From the NCBI RefSeq assembly GCF_003047105.1, contig NZ_CP028475.1, positions 558,001 through 622,000 of the forward strand: a stretch of 64,000 nucleotides of DNA, given 5' to 3'. Source of the stretch: Celeribacter baekdonensis. Its GTDB lineage: Bacteria > Pseudomonadota > Alphaproteobacteria > Rhodobacterales > Rhodobacteraceae. The notes beneath the pieces were generated by a model. That model saw only the letters and a program-made list of their open reading frames with translations, was not told the origin of the DNA and searched no databases. Below, in pieces: positions 16,854 to 25,200 of the stretch (position 1 is the first letter of the stretch; every line of letters starts with the position of its first letter). The position numbers and the translations under genes were made by a program.

Positions 16854-17966
16854 CTAAAGCAAACTGCCCGCATCGACGGTGTCGATCCCCAAAGCGTTCC
16901 CAACCGCAGCATAGGTCAATTGCCCGGCATGGACATTGAGACCGTTCAACAGATGCGGATCGGCGCGGCAGGCCTCTTTCCATCCCTTGTCGGCCAGAGC
17001 CAACATGAAGGGCATGGTGGCGTTGCCAAGCGCCAACGTCGAGCTGCGCGCGACCGCACCGGGCATATTGGCGACGCAGTAATGCATCACGCCATCGACT
17101 TCATAGATCGGATCTTGGTGGGTGGTGGCACGCGAGGTTTCGAAACAGCCGCCTTGGTCAATTGCCACATCGACCAGAACCGCACCGGGTTTGAGGTCTT
17201 TCAACTCATCACGCGAGATCAGTTTGGGGGCGGCGGCACCGGGGATGAGGACCGCGCCGACGATCATATCGGCCTGGCGCGCCAGATCCAGAGTGGCGGC
17301 TTTGGAGGCGTAGCCGGTTTTGAACATGCCGCCGAATTGATCGTCGAGCTGCCGCAACCGGGGCAGGGAGCGGTCCAACACGGTGACATCCGCCCCCATG
17401 CCCGCCGCAATCCGTGCGGCATGGGTGCCAACAACGCCGCCGCCGATGACCAGCACACGCGCAGGGGCCACGCCCGGCACACCGCCCATCAATACGCCGC
17501 GACCGCCATTGGCCTTTTGCAGGGTCCATGCGCCAACTTGCGGTGCCAAACGGCCCGCCACTTCGGACATCGGCGCCAAAAGCGGCAAGCCGCCGCGCGC
17601 GTCGGTCACGGTTTCATAGGCGATACAGGTTGCGCCGGAGGCCATAAGCGCCTTGGTTTGCGCCGGATCGGGGGCGAGGTGCAGATAGGTGAAGAGAATT
17701 TGACCCGCGCGCAGCATGGCGCATTCGACCGGCTGCGGCTCTTTGACTTTGACAATCATGTCGGCGCGCTCAAACACGGTTACGGCGTCGGGGGCAATTT
17801 CTGCACCTGCTGCGATATAATCATCATCGGTGAACCCTGCGCCAACCCCCGCGCTGGTTTCGATCAAAACGGTATGGCCATGCGCCACGGCTTCGGCCGC
17901 AGCGTCGGGGGTGAGGCCGACACGGAATTCTTGAGGTTTAATCTCTTTCGGACAACCGATGCGCAT
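16854..17966 (-). CDS. ald: Alanine dehydrogenase
   Basis: Catalyses reversible NAD-dependent deamination of L-alanine to pyruvate and ammonia in the cytoplasm. The start MRIGCPKEIKPQEFRVGLTP is the family signature, the NAD-binding glycine motif is VIGGGVVGTHAARIA (about residues 173-187), and the catalytic histidine lies in FTYLHLAPD. Length 370 aa matches the family. Transcribed alone, it has an AT-rich upstream region with small inverted repeats; Lrp-type regulators often control ald, but none is encoded here. Confidence 0.95.
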   Translation of the reverse strand: MRIGCPKEIKPQEFRVGLTPDAAAEAVAHGHTVLIETSAGVGAGFTDDDYIAAGAEIAPDAVTVFERADMIVKVKEPQPVECAMLRAGQILFTYLHLAPDPAQTKALMASGATCIAYETVTDARGGLPLLAPMSEVAGRLAPQVGAWTLQKANGGRGVLMGGVPGVAPARVLVIGGGVVGTHAARIAAGMGADVTVLDRSLPRLRQLDDQFGGMFKTGYASKAATLDLARQADMIVGAVLIPGAAAPKLISRDELKDLKPGAVLVDVAIDQGGCFETSRATTHQDPIYEVDGVMHYCVANMPGAVARSSTLALGNATMPFMLALADKGWKEACRADPHLLNGLNVHAGQLTYAAVGNALGIDTVDAGSLL

Positions 17967-18011
17967 AAATGTCTCCTGTTGGATTGCGGTGTGGTTGCCG
18001 AGAGTTTCGCC

Positions 18012-18101
18012 CGATTTTAGGGAGAAATCGTACCGAAATACGGGATATATGCAAAAAATATGGGAGAATAATTTAGTTTAATCAAAAATACCGGGACGTA
18101 T
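18012..18101. promoter_or_regulatory. Small inverted repeats upstream of ald
   Basis: CGATTT/AAATCG (18012-18017 and 18025-18030) and CGTA/TACG (18029-18032 and 18039-18042) lie 46-76 bp upstream of the ald start. A further ATAC/GTAT pair lies near 18087-18100. The stretch is AT-rich and is probably the ald promoter; which protein binds is not known. Confidence 0.35.
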
Positions 18102-18141
18102 CTGCGCTGCAATGCAGCGTCATCTGGGATTTATCCCGCGC

Positions 18142-19302
18142 TTAGAAATCGCGCCGAAACGAGAGAGAGCAATCGACCGCGTTGTAATCATAAAGCGCCA
18201 CGTTTGAGCCGTGATCGCGTAGGGTGCAAGAGAGCATCGGGGAGGTGTCGCGGAGTTTGAGTTTGGCATGAGACAGGCCTAAACTTACCTCATTGACTTG
18301 ATCCTCGCGGGCATAGGACAGCGCGGTGAACGTGTCATCATAGGACCGCAACGTGGCGGCCGCCCCCAATTCCCAAGACAGGCCGGATGCAGTGGTGCGG
18401 CCATATCGGGCCCCCAGTTTGATGGAGCGGTAGGACAGGCTTTCACGGGTGAGATCGGCCTGTTCCAGAGTGGTTTGAACCGCGATCTGGGATCTGCGGG
18501 ACAAGGGGTGGGTGTAGCCGATGGACAGCGCGGTGGTGAGGCCATCGCGATAGGCGTAATAGGCCTCATCTGAGTTGCGGACACTTGCGGTGAACGACCC
18601 ACGCAGGGTGTCGCCGGAGGCAAGTTTTCGCGCCGCAGACATTGAAAGACCAACGGCGGTCCAATCGAGCGACGGGTCTCCATCATGTTCAGAGTATTGC
18701 GCCATGTCGTGGAACAGGCTGAGCGCATAGGTGGCGCCGGTGCCGTACCATTCATGACCCAACCTCAGGCGTAGAAAGGCCGAAGACAGATCACGGTCAC
18801 TGTAGAGGTTGCCCCCAAGATCCACACCGATCGAGATTTCCCGCCCCGGCTGATAGGCGCGGGCGGCGCTGGTGGAGAGGGTGAGGTTGAGGCCAAGGCC
18901 GCTGTGATCTTTGTCGCTGTCACCAAGGTAATAGGTGCCACCGTCGGTGTAAAAATAACTCTGCGAGCTGGCGCGTTTGAGGTTGGTTGAGGGGGCAAGG
19001 GCGGCCGAGGTGCCAAAGGTGAGGGGCTTGCCGTCCCGCAGTTTGGCCAAGGCTTTTTGATAGGTCAGGCTATGGGAGGGGTGATCCGTGTCGGTGAACA
19101 ACAACCAACGCAGGCGGTCGTAGGCGCGCTCCTTTTTACCAGCCCGTGCATCGGCCTGTGCGCGGACGAGGTTTGCGATCACCTCTTGCGGCTCAAGCGC
19201 GTGCGCGGGGAGAGCGACAAGCGGCAGCCCGAGTGCCAAGAGGCAACCGGCAATCCGTGTCAATCTGCGTGCGAGCCTCGCGTGGTGTGGCGTTCGGCGC
19301 AT
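18142..19302 (-). CDS. Slam-like outer-membrane barrel (DUF560, surface lipoprotein assembly modifier)
   Basis: Predicted to move a lipoprotein across the outer membrane to the cell surface. A signal peptide (about 1-36, RIAGCLLALGLPLVALPAHA) is followed by a short helical region (EVIANLVRAQADARAGKKERAYDRL, about 50 residues) where Slam has its TPR domain. A long alternating beta-strand region then runs to a terminal phenylalanine, LSFRRDF, as in outer-membrane barrels. About 386 aa is shorter than neisserial Slam, mainly in the N-terminal domain. The ATG at 19302 is preferred; a GTG at 19323 would overlap the lipoprotein gene. The gene directly upstream encodes a lipoprotein, the usual Slam-client arrangement. 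The family call is by pattern, not search. Confidence 0.75.
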   Translation of the reverse strand: MRRTPHHARLARRLTRIAGCLLALGLPLVALPAHALEPQEVIANLVRAQADARAGKKERAYDRLRWLLFTDTDHPSHSLTYQKALAKLRDGKPLTFGTSAALAPSTNLKRASSQSYFYTDGGTYYLGDSDKDHSGLGLNLTLSTSAARAYQPGREISIGVDLGGNLYSDRDLSSAFLRLRLGHEWYGTGATYALSLFHDMAQYSEHDGDPSLDWTAVGLSMSAARKLASGDTLRGSFTASVRNSDEAYYAYRDGLTTALSIGYTHPLSRRSQIAVQTTLEQADLTRESLSYRSIKLGARYGRTTASGLSWELGAAATLRSYDDTFTALSYAREDQVNEVSLGLSHAKLKLRDTSPMLSCTLRDHGSNVALYDYNAVDCSLSFRRDF

Positions 19303-19307
19303 CGCGC

Positions 19308-20009
19308 TTATTCGCCGCTGCACAGGCTTTCACAAACGACAAAGCCGGTTTCGTTTCCGTTTGGGGCAAGAAAGTCGTACCCATCGGTGAGGTCATAGAT
19401 TGTGCCTGTGGCGTCCCCGATCACGGTGATGTTGCCTTCAAAGTTCCCAATGGCTCCCAACTCCGAGAGGACACCGTCTGTGACCGTGTAAAACGTCCCT
19501 TCCATATCGACGTAAAGGTCATATTGGGTGCCATCAGTGCGGGTCAAAATTCCATCAAAATGGCTGACGGCCGTGTTTCCGGAAATGGTTCCCGAATAGG
19601 CCATTGAGCCAGAAAGCGGTTCAACGGAGCCTTCGACATGCGCGCCGCTTGCATCATCAAAGGCAATGAAGTTGTTGGTCATGGCGCCAGACACCGTGTC
19701 ATTGCCGAAATTCGCGGTCATCGACATTTCACCAAGGATCGCGTCGGTGCCAAGCAGGTCATCGGATTGGATGCCATAAATGCCGCTCATTTCGACCGTG
19801 TCACTGCGCGCATTTGCGGCGGCAGTGTCCAAAGCACTGGCGGTGGCGACCAAATTGTTGTCCTCGATGGCGTCATGGGCGGCGTTGTAGGTTTCATAAT
19901 CACTTTGCGACGTCCCGGAACTGTTGGAGTCTGCGTCCCCACCGGCGGTGCCGCAGGCCGCAAGGCTAAAGACAATCAAAGACAAGCCGGTAAACGTCGA
20001 AATATTCAT
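19308..20009 (-). CDS. Predicted surface lipoprotein, probable Slam client (TbpB-barrel-like)
   Basis: A 233-aa lipoprotein with lipobox LAAC (signal peptide 1-18, lipidated cysteine about residue 19). A flexible Gly/Asp/Ser/Thr-rich tether (GTAGGDADSNSSGTSQSD) follows. The rest is acidic and built of short strands rich in G and T with repeated VxGxxxxNF-like elements (NFGNDTVSGAMTNNFIAF and NFEGNITVIG), as in the C-lobe barrels of transferrin-binding-protein-like lipoproteins. Two cysteines near the end (VVCESLC) may form a disulfide. It ends 5 bp before the Slam-like gene, so the two are co-transcribed. The bound ligand is unknown. Confidence 0.7.
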   Translation of the reverse strand: MNISTFTGLSLIVFSLAACGTAGGDADSNSSGTSQSDYETYNAAHDAIEDNNLVATASALDTAAANARSDTVEMSGIYGIQSDDLLGTDAILGEMSMTANFGNDTVSGAMTNNFIAFDDASGAHVEGSVEPLSGSMAYSGTISGNTAVSHFDGILTRTDGTQYDLYVDMEGTFYTVTDGVLSELGAIGNFEGNITVIGDATGTIYDLTDGYDFLAPNGNETGFVVCESLCSGE

Positions 20010-20375
20010 AAAGTCCCCCAGAGGATTACGGGTTTTATCGTGGTTTTGGTCGACCTTTATGGGCCGACATCGTGGTCCGGGACATCAGGAATCCCAGAGG
20101 GCGAAAGCATCCAATGTCAGATGGTTAACCGATGACAGGTCGGGGGTCGATGAAAACTTATGTCTGAGGGGATGCCAAAGATCATCTTGATCCTCACTGT
20201 GGCCTTTGTTCCACATGACAAGAGACGAACCGGCTTTGAGCCTTGGGCGGGGAAGGGATGGTTATGCCGGATGGGTGGAATCGTCTTGCACGATGGACGT
20301 TCACCCCCTAGAAGGGCGTCTGATTTAGTGGTCGCCTTGTTGCGGCCTGAGAGAGACGTAAGAAGGACGCCCAAG
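20010..20375. other. Divergent intergenic region, lipoprotein/trigger factor
   Basis: 366 bp with promoters for both sides. It holds the perfect palindrome GGTTAACC at 20123-20130, which includes a CtrA-type half-site TTAACC. A reading frame stays open upstream of tig from 20160 but has no supporting features, so I do not extend the gene. Confidence 0.5.
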
Positions 20376-21704
20376 ATGCAGGTCACCGAGACCCTGAATG
20401 AAGGTCTGAAGCGCGGCTATCAGATCACGATCACTGCCGCTGAGCTTGACGCCAAAGTCAACGCAAAGCTTAAAGAATCTCAGCCTGAGATCGAAATGAA
20501 GGGCTTTCGTAAGGGCAAAGTCCCGATGGCGCTTTTGAAAAAGCAGTTCGGCCCGCGTGTGCTGGGCGAAGCCATGCAAGACGCCGTTGATGGTGCAATG
20601 AACGAGCATTTTGAGGCCTCCGGCGACCGTCCGGCGCTTCAGCCGGATGTCAAAATGGATGCGGGCGAAGAGTGGAAAGAGGGCGACGACGTTGTTGTCA
20701 CCATGTCCTACGAAGCTCTGCCCGAGATCGCTGAGACCGACCTGTCCGGTGTGAAACTTGAGAAATTGGTGGTGAAAGCCTCTGACGCCGAAGTTGACGA
20801 TGCTTTGGCAAATCTTGCTAAAACCGCTCAAAACTTTGTTGAAAAAGACGGCGCAGCCGAAGATGGCGATCAGGTTGTGATCGACTTCTTGGGGAAAGTC
20901 GACGGCGAGCCTTTTGAAGGCGGTGCAGCCGAAGATTACCCGCTCACGCTGGGCTCCGGGTCTTTCATTCCGGGCTTTGAAGAACAGCTTGTCGGCGTCA
21001 AAGCCGGTGAAGAAAAGAACGTCGAAGTCAATTTCCCCGAGGAATATGGCGCCGAGAACCTGGCGGGCAAAGCCGCTGTGTTTGAATGCAAAATCAAAGA
21101 GGTCAAAGCACCTGCGGATGCTGAGATTGATGATGAGCTGGCGAAAAAATTCGGTGTGGAAGACCTCGCGACCCTCAAAGGTCAAATCGCTGAGCGTCTT
21201 GAATCCGAATATGCCGGTGCTGCGCGCGCTGTGATGAAACGCGGTCTTTTGGACCAGCTCGACGGCATCGTGTCGTTTGACTTGCCGCCGTCCTTGGTGG
21301 AAGCCGAAGCCAAACAGATCGCTCACCAGCTGTGGCACGAAGAAAACCCGGACGTGCATGGCCACGATCACCCGGAAATCGAGGTGACCGACGAGCACAA
21401 CACGCTGGCCGTGCGCCGCGTGCGTTTGGGTCTTTTGTTGGCGGACATCGGTCAGAAACAAGAGCTTCAGGTCTCTGACGCAGAATTCACCCAAGCGGTG
21501 ATGACGCAGGCCCGTCAATATCCGGGCCAAGAGCGACAGTTCTTTGAATTCGTTCAGCAAAACCCGCAAATGCGCCAGCAAATTCAGGCTCCTTTGTTCG
21601 AAGACAAAGTGGTGGATTGGATCGCTGAGCAAGCTGACGTGACCGAAAAAGAGATCTCGAAAGAAGAGCTCGAAAAGGCTGTAGAAGCTCTCGACGAAGA
21701 GTAA
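20376..21704 (+). CDS. tig: Trigger factor (ribosome-associated chaperone)
   Basis: Binds nascent chains at the ribosome exit and has peptidyl-prolyl isomerase activity. The N-terminal ribosome-binding domain has the signature GFRKGKVP (about residues 44-51). The FKBP-like PPIase domain spans about 155-240 ([38 protein letters not shown]). The rest is the helical chaperone domain with an acidic end. The start at 20376 follows AGAAGGAC and gives 442 aa, the usual length. A classic terminator follows 37 bp after the stop. Confidence 0.96.
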   Translation: MQVTETLNEGLKRGYQITITAAELDAKVNAKLKESQPEIEMKGFRKGKVPMALLKKQFGPRVLGEAMQDAVDGAMNEHFEASGDRPALQPDVKMDAGEEWKEGDDVVVTMSYEALPEIAETDLSGVKLEKLVVKASDAEVDDALANLAKTAQNFVEKDGAAEDGDQVVIDFLGKVDGEPFEGGAAEDYPLTLGSGSFIPGFEEQLVGVKAGEEKNVEVNFPEEYGAENLAGKAAVFECKIKEVKAPADAEIDDELAKKFGVEDLATLKGQIAERLESEYAGAARAVMKRGLLDQLDGIVSFDLPPSLVEAEAKQIAHQLWHEENPDVHGHDHPEIEVTDEHNTLAVRRVRLGLLLADIGQKQELQVSDAEFTQAVMTQARQYPGQERQFFEFVQQNPQMRQQIQAPLFEDKVVDWIAEQADVTEKEISKEELEKAVEALDEE

Positions 21705-21741
21705 GACACGCCACTCGTTTGAACGAACGAGGGACAGATCA

Positions 21742-21770
21742 AGCCGCTCCAGAAATGGGGCGGCTTTTTT
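21742..21770 (+). terminator. Intrinsic terminator of tig
   Basis: AGCCGCTCC (21742-21750) pairs with GGGGCGGCT (21757-21765) with one G-T pair and a 6-nt loop, followed by T5. Confidence 0.9.
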
Positions 21771-21880
21771 ATGCGCTGCCTTTGGGTGTCCTAAGGGAAT
21801 GGCTGCAACATCGGAAAATTTCCCCATGCATAGCTCCGGGATCTTCACATATGCGTGAGCATCACATTTGGAGAAAGATG

Positions 21881-22570
21881 ATGTTGAAGAAACTTATGGC
21901 CGAAGGCGTTGGTACGTTCTGGTTGGTTTTTGGCGGGTGCGGCAGCGCGATCTATGCCGCCGGGGTGCCGGGTGTTGGGATTGGCTGGCTGGGCGTGGCG
22001 CTGGCCTTTGGTTTGACGGTTTTGACCATGGCCTATGCGGTCGGGTCGATTTCCGGCGGCCATTTTAACCCGGCTGTCACGCTGGGTCTTGTGGTGGCTG
22101 GGCGTCACCCGGCACGCGAGTTGCCAGCCTATTGGGGCGCGCAGGTGCTGGGGGGCATTCTTGCCGCCGCAGCCCTCTATGTCATTGCCTCCGGCCAGTC
22201 CGGGTTTGAGGGCGTGGGCGGTTTTGCTTCCAACGGCTATGGCGCTTTGTCGCCAAACGGCTATGGCATGACGTCGGCTTTGGTCATTGAAACCCTGCTG
22301 ACGGCGGTGTTCTTGATCATCATTCTGGGGGCCACGTCATCGCGTGCTCCGGCAGGGTTTGCGCCGATTGCCATTGGGCTGGGTCTGACGTTGATCCACC
22401 TGATCTCGATCCCGGTGACCAACACATCGGTGAACCCGGCACGCTCAACTGCGGTTGCACTTTTTGCCCAGACCGATGCTTTGGGGCAGCTTTGGCTGTT
22501 CTGGGCCGCGCCTCTTGTGGGGGCTGTGATCGGGGCTGTGATCTGGAAGATCATGTCCACTGAGGATTGA
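21881..22570 (+). CDS. aqpZ: Aquaporin Z-type water channel
   Basis: An inner-membrane channel for rapid water movement. Both NPA boxes are present, [11 protein letters not shown] (about residue 60) and [12 protein letters not shown] (about 184), the second carrying the selectivity-filter arginine. Six helices fit the 229-aa length. The frame is open from 21719 but that would cross the tig terminator; GGAGA at 21870-21874 supports the ATG at 21881 (or 21878). It is a single-gene unit bounded by terminators on both sides. Confidence 0.94.
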   Translation: MLKKLMAEGVGTFWLVFGGCGSAIYAAGVPGVGIGWLGVALAFGLTVLTMAYAVGSISGGHFNPAVTLGLVVAGRHPARELPAYWGAQVLGGILAAAALYVIASGQSGFEGVGGFASNGYGALSPNGYGMTSALVIETLLTAVFLIIILGATSSRAPAGFAPIAIGLGLTLIHLISIPVTNTSVNPARSTAVALFAQTDALGQLWLFWAAPLVGAVIGAVIWKIMSTED

Positions 22571-22591
22571 GGCTGAGACCCGCTCACGAGA

Positions 22592-22623
22592 AGGCCGCCC
22601 ATTTGACCGGCGGTCTTTTTTTT
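22592..22623 (+). terminator. Intrinsic terminator of aqpZ
   Basis: AGGCCGCC (22592-22599) pairs with GGCGGTCT (22609-22616), then an eight-T run. Confidence 0.9.
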
Positions 22624-22661
22624 GGATAAGGCCTGACAGAACATAGGGTGCAGGAGATCAG

Positions 22662-22983
22662 ATGATGCGTTTTTGGCTTTTGGCTTTTGGCTGAGCTGAT
22701 GATGCCAGGGGCGGCACAGGCGATTTCGCCGGAATGGACGTCTGAGAAATGTGCCCGGTTTGAACGGGCATGGGACATGGCGACAGATGGTGAGACGGTC
22801 GACGGTTTAACGCCGGAGTTTGTCGCGGCCAATCGCGCCTTTCTTGAGGCGGGCTGTGCCATCCGAGGGGCGGCATGCCCACAGACGCCGGAAGAGCGGG
22901 AGCTTGCAGATATGCTGTCGCTTATGGCTATGGCTGAGGGCGCAACCGGGTCGTTCCTGCCCTTTCGCTGCCTTGCCGACTAG
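22662..22983 (+). pseudogene. Small secreted Cys-rich protein, signal peptide out of frame by a 7-bp repeat
   Basis: The ATG at 22662 has AGGAG at 22652-22656 and starts a signal-peptide-like MMRFWLLAFG, but the frame stops at 22692. The rest, LMMPGAAQA (a cleavage-like site) followed by about 85 residues with four cysteines, continues in another frame to 22983. Between them are three perfect TTTTGGC units (22671-22691). With two units the frame would be intact: MMRFWLLAELMMPGAAQA. In this sequence the gene is therefore off or broken. Options are phase variation, recent inactivation or a sequencing error. A cytoplasmic form from TTG 22687 is possible but lacks a good ribosome site. The product has no recognised family; its 3' end overlaps the convergent transglycosylase gene by 4 bp. 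Confidence 0.65.
22671..22691. repeat. Three 7-bp tandem repeats inside a signal-peptide region
   Basis: TTTTGGC three times without mismatch. The unit is not a multiple of three, so gain or loss of one copy changes the reading frame of the small secreted protein. Confidence 0.85.
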
Positions 22984-23462
22984 CTTCTGAGACCCGTTTC
23001 ATAAAGCAGGCCCTTTTTCTTGGCCTCGTAATAATAGCCTTTGGCATACCATTTCATCGCGGCATCAATGTTACCGCCGGACACGATATAGGCCCCACGC
23101 AGGTATTTTCCGGCGTATTTCAGGTTCACATTCGGATCCAAAAGCTCGCTTGGCGGACCGTCATGCCCCATGGTGCGCGCGGTTTGCGGCAGGATTTGCA
23201 GCAGGCCGTAATAGGGCCCGTTGCGCGCTTCTGGGCGGTGGGTGGACTCTCGGATGGCCTGACGATGGATCAATTCGCGCGGAATTTGGTAGACGTCAGC
23301 CCATTTGTTGATGAGCTGGCGCAATTCCGGCGTTTCATTGGGATACAGCGGCGGGTTATAGGCGCGGCTGACCTCCGGCTCTCGCTGGCCGCAGGCGGTG
23401 AGCGCGAGGGTTGATACGGCGAGAGTGGACAGCATAAAGGCACGGCGGGTCGGGTGAGGCAT
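22980..23462 (-). CDS. Lytic transglycosylase lipoprotein (SLT domain)
   Basis: Cleaves the glycan strands of peptidoglycan from the periplasmic side. It has an N-terminal TRRAFMLSTLAVSTLALTAC lipoprotein signal with lipobox LTAC (about residues 20-23). The SLT domain has the catalytic glutamate in HRQAIRESTHRPEA and the following GPYYGLLQILPQTA motif, then NLKYAGKYL and AMKWYAKGY. The ATG at 23462 has GGAG about 8 bases upstream and gives 160 aa, short but complete for a single-domain form. It stands downstream of rplI on the same strand but beyond that operon's terminator. Confidence 0.88.
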   Translation of the reverse strand: MPHPTRRAFMLSTLAVSTLALTACGQREPEVSRAYNPPLYPNETPELRQLINKWADVYQIPRELIHRQAIRESTHRPEARNGPYYGLLQILPQTARTMGHDGPPSELLDPNVNLKYAGKYLRGAYIVSGGNIDAAMKWYAKGYYYEAKKKGLLYETGLRS

Positions 23463-23618
23463 GTAAATCTCCGAAAGGTCTTGGGGACAAAACCACGGGC
23501 GCTGTGTTTCGCCAAGAGCCGAAGCGTCGCGGGGAGGGGGCATCGGCAAGGATACGCTGAGGCCTGAGGCTGTGGGGCTCCTATAGAGGCGGGATTTGGC
23601 TTTGCTGAGCGCCATAAA

Positions 23619-23647
23619 AAAAGCCCCGCCAAACAGGCGGGGCTTTC
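23619..23647 (-). terminator. Terminator of the rpsF-rpsR-rplI operon
   Basis: AAGCCCCGCC (23621-23630) pairs with GGCGGGGCTT (23636-23645) over AAACA. Read on the minus strand it ends in a seven-T run. Confidence 0.92.
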
Positions 23648-23667
23648 TGATCAGTGATGTGAGAAGA

Positions 23668-24270
23668 TTAGGCTTCGTCGGTTGCCGGAGCAGAATCGTA
23701 ATCGTCGTCATTCGCAGCCGAACCCATCTCGTCGAAGAGTTCGGAGATTTCGAATTCAGCTTGAGCTTCGGCTTCTGCGGCGAGTTCCTGAATGGATTTG
23801 CCTTCGGCCTGAAGCGTTGCTTCTTCGACAGAGCGCGCCACGTTGAGAACGATGGTGGCGTCAACTTCCGGGTGCAGGAGGACGTGCAACTCGTGCAGGC
23901 CAAGGTCCTTGATCGGAGCTTTGAGAGCGATCTGTTTGCGATCCACGGTGAAACCGGCTTCTGCGGCGGCATCTGCGGCGTCACGCGGAGTAACAGACCC
24001 GTAGAGCGAACCGGAATCGGACGCGGAACGAATCACAACAAAGACCTGACCGTCGAGTTTGGCGGCAGCAGCTTCGGCCTCTTTTTTGGTTTCCAGGTTG
24101 CGGGCTTCGAGTTGCACTTTCTGAGCTTCAAACGCCTTGATGTTGGCGTCGGAGGCGCGGAGGGCTTTCTCTTGCGGCAAAAGGAAGTTGCGCGCGTAAC
24201 CGTCTTTGACGGAGACGACATCGCCCATTTGACCGAGTTTGGCCACGCGTTCGAGAAGGATAACTTGCAT
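23668..24270 (-). CDS. rplI: 50S ribosomal protein L9
   Basis: Binds 23S rRNA. The N-terminal domain [32 protein letters not shown] is the L9 signature. A long connecting helix (about 45-75) and the C-terminal domain follow. At 200 aa it exceeds the usual 150 or so because of an acidic, Ala/Glu-rich tail after about residue 150, which is common in Rhodobacterales. It is the last gene of the rpsF-rpsR-rplI operon. Confidence 0.96.
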   Translation of the reverse strand: MQVILLERVAKLGQMGDVVSVKDGYARNFLLPQEKALRASDANIKAFEAQKVQLEARNLETKKEAEAAAAKLDGQVFVVIRSASDSGSLYGSVTPRDAADAAAEAGFTVDRKQIALKAPIKDLGLHELHVLLHPEVDATIVLNVARSVEEATLQAEGKSIQELAAEAEAQAEFEISELFDEMGSAANDDDYDSAPATDEA

Positions 24271-24281
24271 GTGCTTTCTCC

Positions 24282-24509
24282 TTACTTCACGGCGTAGGGC
24301 AGCAGGGCGAGGAAACGGGCGCGTTTGATGGCACGAGCCAGCTCACGCTGTTTCTTCGCAGAGACTGCGGTGATACGGCTTGGCACGATCTTGCCACGCT
24401 CAGAGATATAGCGCTGAAGAAGGCGGGTGTCTTTGTAGTCAATCGCAGGCGCGTTGTCGCCGGAGAACGGGCAGACTTTGCGACGGCGGAAAAATGGTTT
24501 AGCGGCCAT
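24282..24509 (-). CDS. rpsR: 30S ribosomal protein S18
   Basis: A 75-aa basic protein with the S18 core [19 protein letters not shown] and the [21 protein letters not shown] end. It starts 21 bp after rpsF and lies 11 bp before rplI, the standard order. Confidence 0.96.
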   Translation of the reverse strand: MAAKPFFRRRKVCPFSGDNAPAIDYKDTRLLQRYISERGKIVPSRITAVSAKKQRELARAIKRARFLALLPYAVK

Positions 24510-24530
24510 AGGTTAGGTCCTTTCCTAAGA

Positions 24531-24887
24531 TCAAGGGCGACGCGGGCGGCGCTCTTCGCGCTCGTCACGTTTCTGCATTTGGACGGACGGGCCTTCTTTG
24601 TGCTCGTCGACTTTGATGGTGAGAATACGCATCACATCATCATGCAGACGCATCAGGCGTTCCATTTCCTGCACGGCTTCCGACGGGGCGTCGGTGCGCA
24701 GGAAGGCGTAGTGGCCTTTGCGGTTTTTGTTGATCTTGTAAGCCATCGTTTTGACGCCCCAGTACTCGTGCTCGACGAGTTTACCGCCGTTGTCGGCGAG
24801 GACGGTGCCAAAATGTTCGATGAGACCTTCGGCCTGCGCGTTGGACAGATCCTGACGCGCAATGAAGACATGCTCGTAAAGCGGCAT
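24531..24887 (-). CDS. rpsF: 30S ribosomal protein S6
   Basis: 118 aa, beginning MPLYEHVFIARQDLS, with EYWGVKTMAYKINKNRKGHY in the middle, both diagnostic of S6. The C-terminus is a basic tail (EREERRPRRP-like). First gene of the operon, with GGAG upstream of the start. Confidence 0.96.
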   Translation of the reverse strand: MPLYEHVFIARQDLSNAQAEGLIEHFGTVLADNGGKLVEHEYWGVKTMAYKINKNRKGHYAFLRTDAPSEAVQEMERLMRLHDDVMRILTIKVDEHKEGPSVQMQKRDEREERRPRRP

Positions 24888-25200
24888 GGAGACTCCAGTT
24901 CATAAATCAAGCGCATTTCATAGGGCGGGCATTTTGGCCTTTTCACGGCCCGTCCACGAGAGGCTGCGCGGTTCACATGTCGTGTGAAAAGGATGTGCCC
25001 TTATACGCATCTTAGGTTTTGGTTCAAGGTCCAAATCCCAAAGGGATGCGCGAGGGCGATGGGTGTTTCTGTCCTGTGGCCAGTCCGGTCTGTAGTGGGC
25101 ATGGGTGGACCTGTCCAAAAACGACCTGCGCTGGTCATATTCGTGCCTTTATTAACCATAATTTAAGCATCAGGCAATGTGATGAGGAAGGCTTGAGACG
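24888..25200. other. Divergent intergenic region, rpsF/membrane protein
   Basis: 313 bp carrying the rpsF promoter and the promoter of the gene at 25201. A small inverted repeat TTCACA/TGTGAA lies at 24972-24988 and a perfect CtrA-type box at 25152-25166. No other gene is seen. Confidence 0.5.
25152..25166. promoter_or_regulatory. CtrA-type box, TTAA-N7-TTAA
   Basis: TTAACCATAATTTAA matches the full CtrA consensus and includes the preferred TTAACCAT half. It lies 34 bp upstream of the start at 25201, a position suited to activation or repression of that gene. Confidence 0.6.

Noticed and set aside
16830..18020. 396-codon plus-strand frame
   Set aside because: Antisense to ald, whose motifs are complete; Gly/His-rich shadow.
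20325..21848. 507-codon minus-strand frame
   Set aside because: Antisense to the complete trigger factor gene; Phe/Leu-rich shadow with no ribosome site or family match.
21719..21880. Upstream extension of aqpZ
   Set aside because: Would translate through the tig terminator; family start and ribosome site support 21881.
23463..23984. Extended frame upstream of the lytic transglycosylase
   Set aside because: Runs through the operon terminator and antisense-frame of rplI; lipoprotein signal sets the start at 23462.
24972..24988. TTCACA/TGTGAA inverted repeat near rpsF
   Set aside because: Arms are only 6 bp with 5-bp loop; does not fit a CRP/FNR box and no T run follows. Probably chance.
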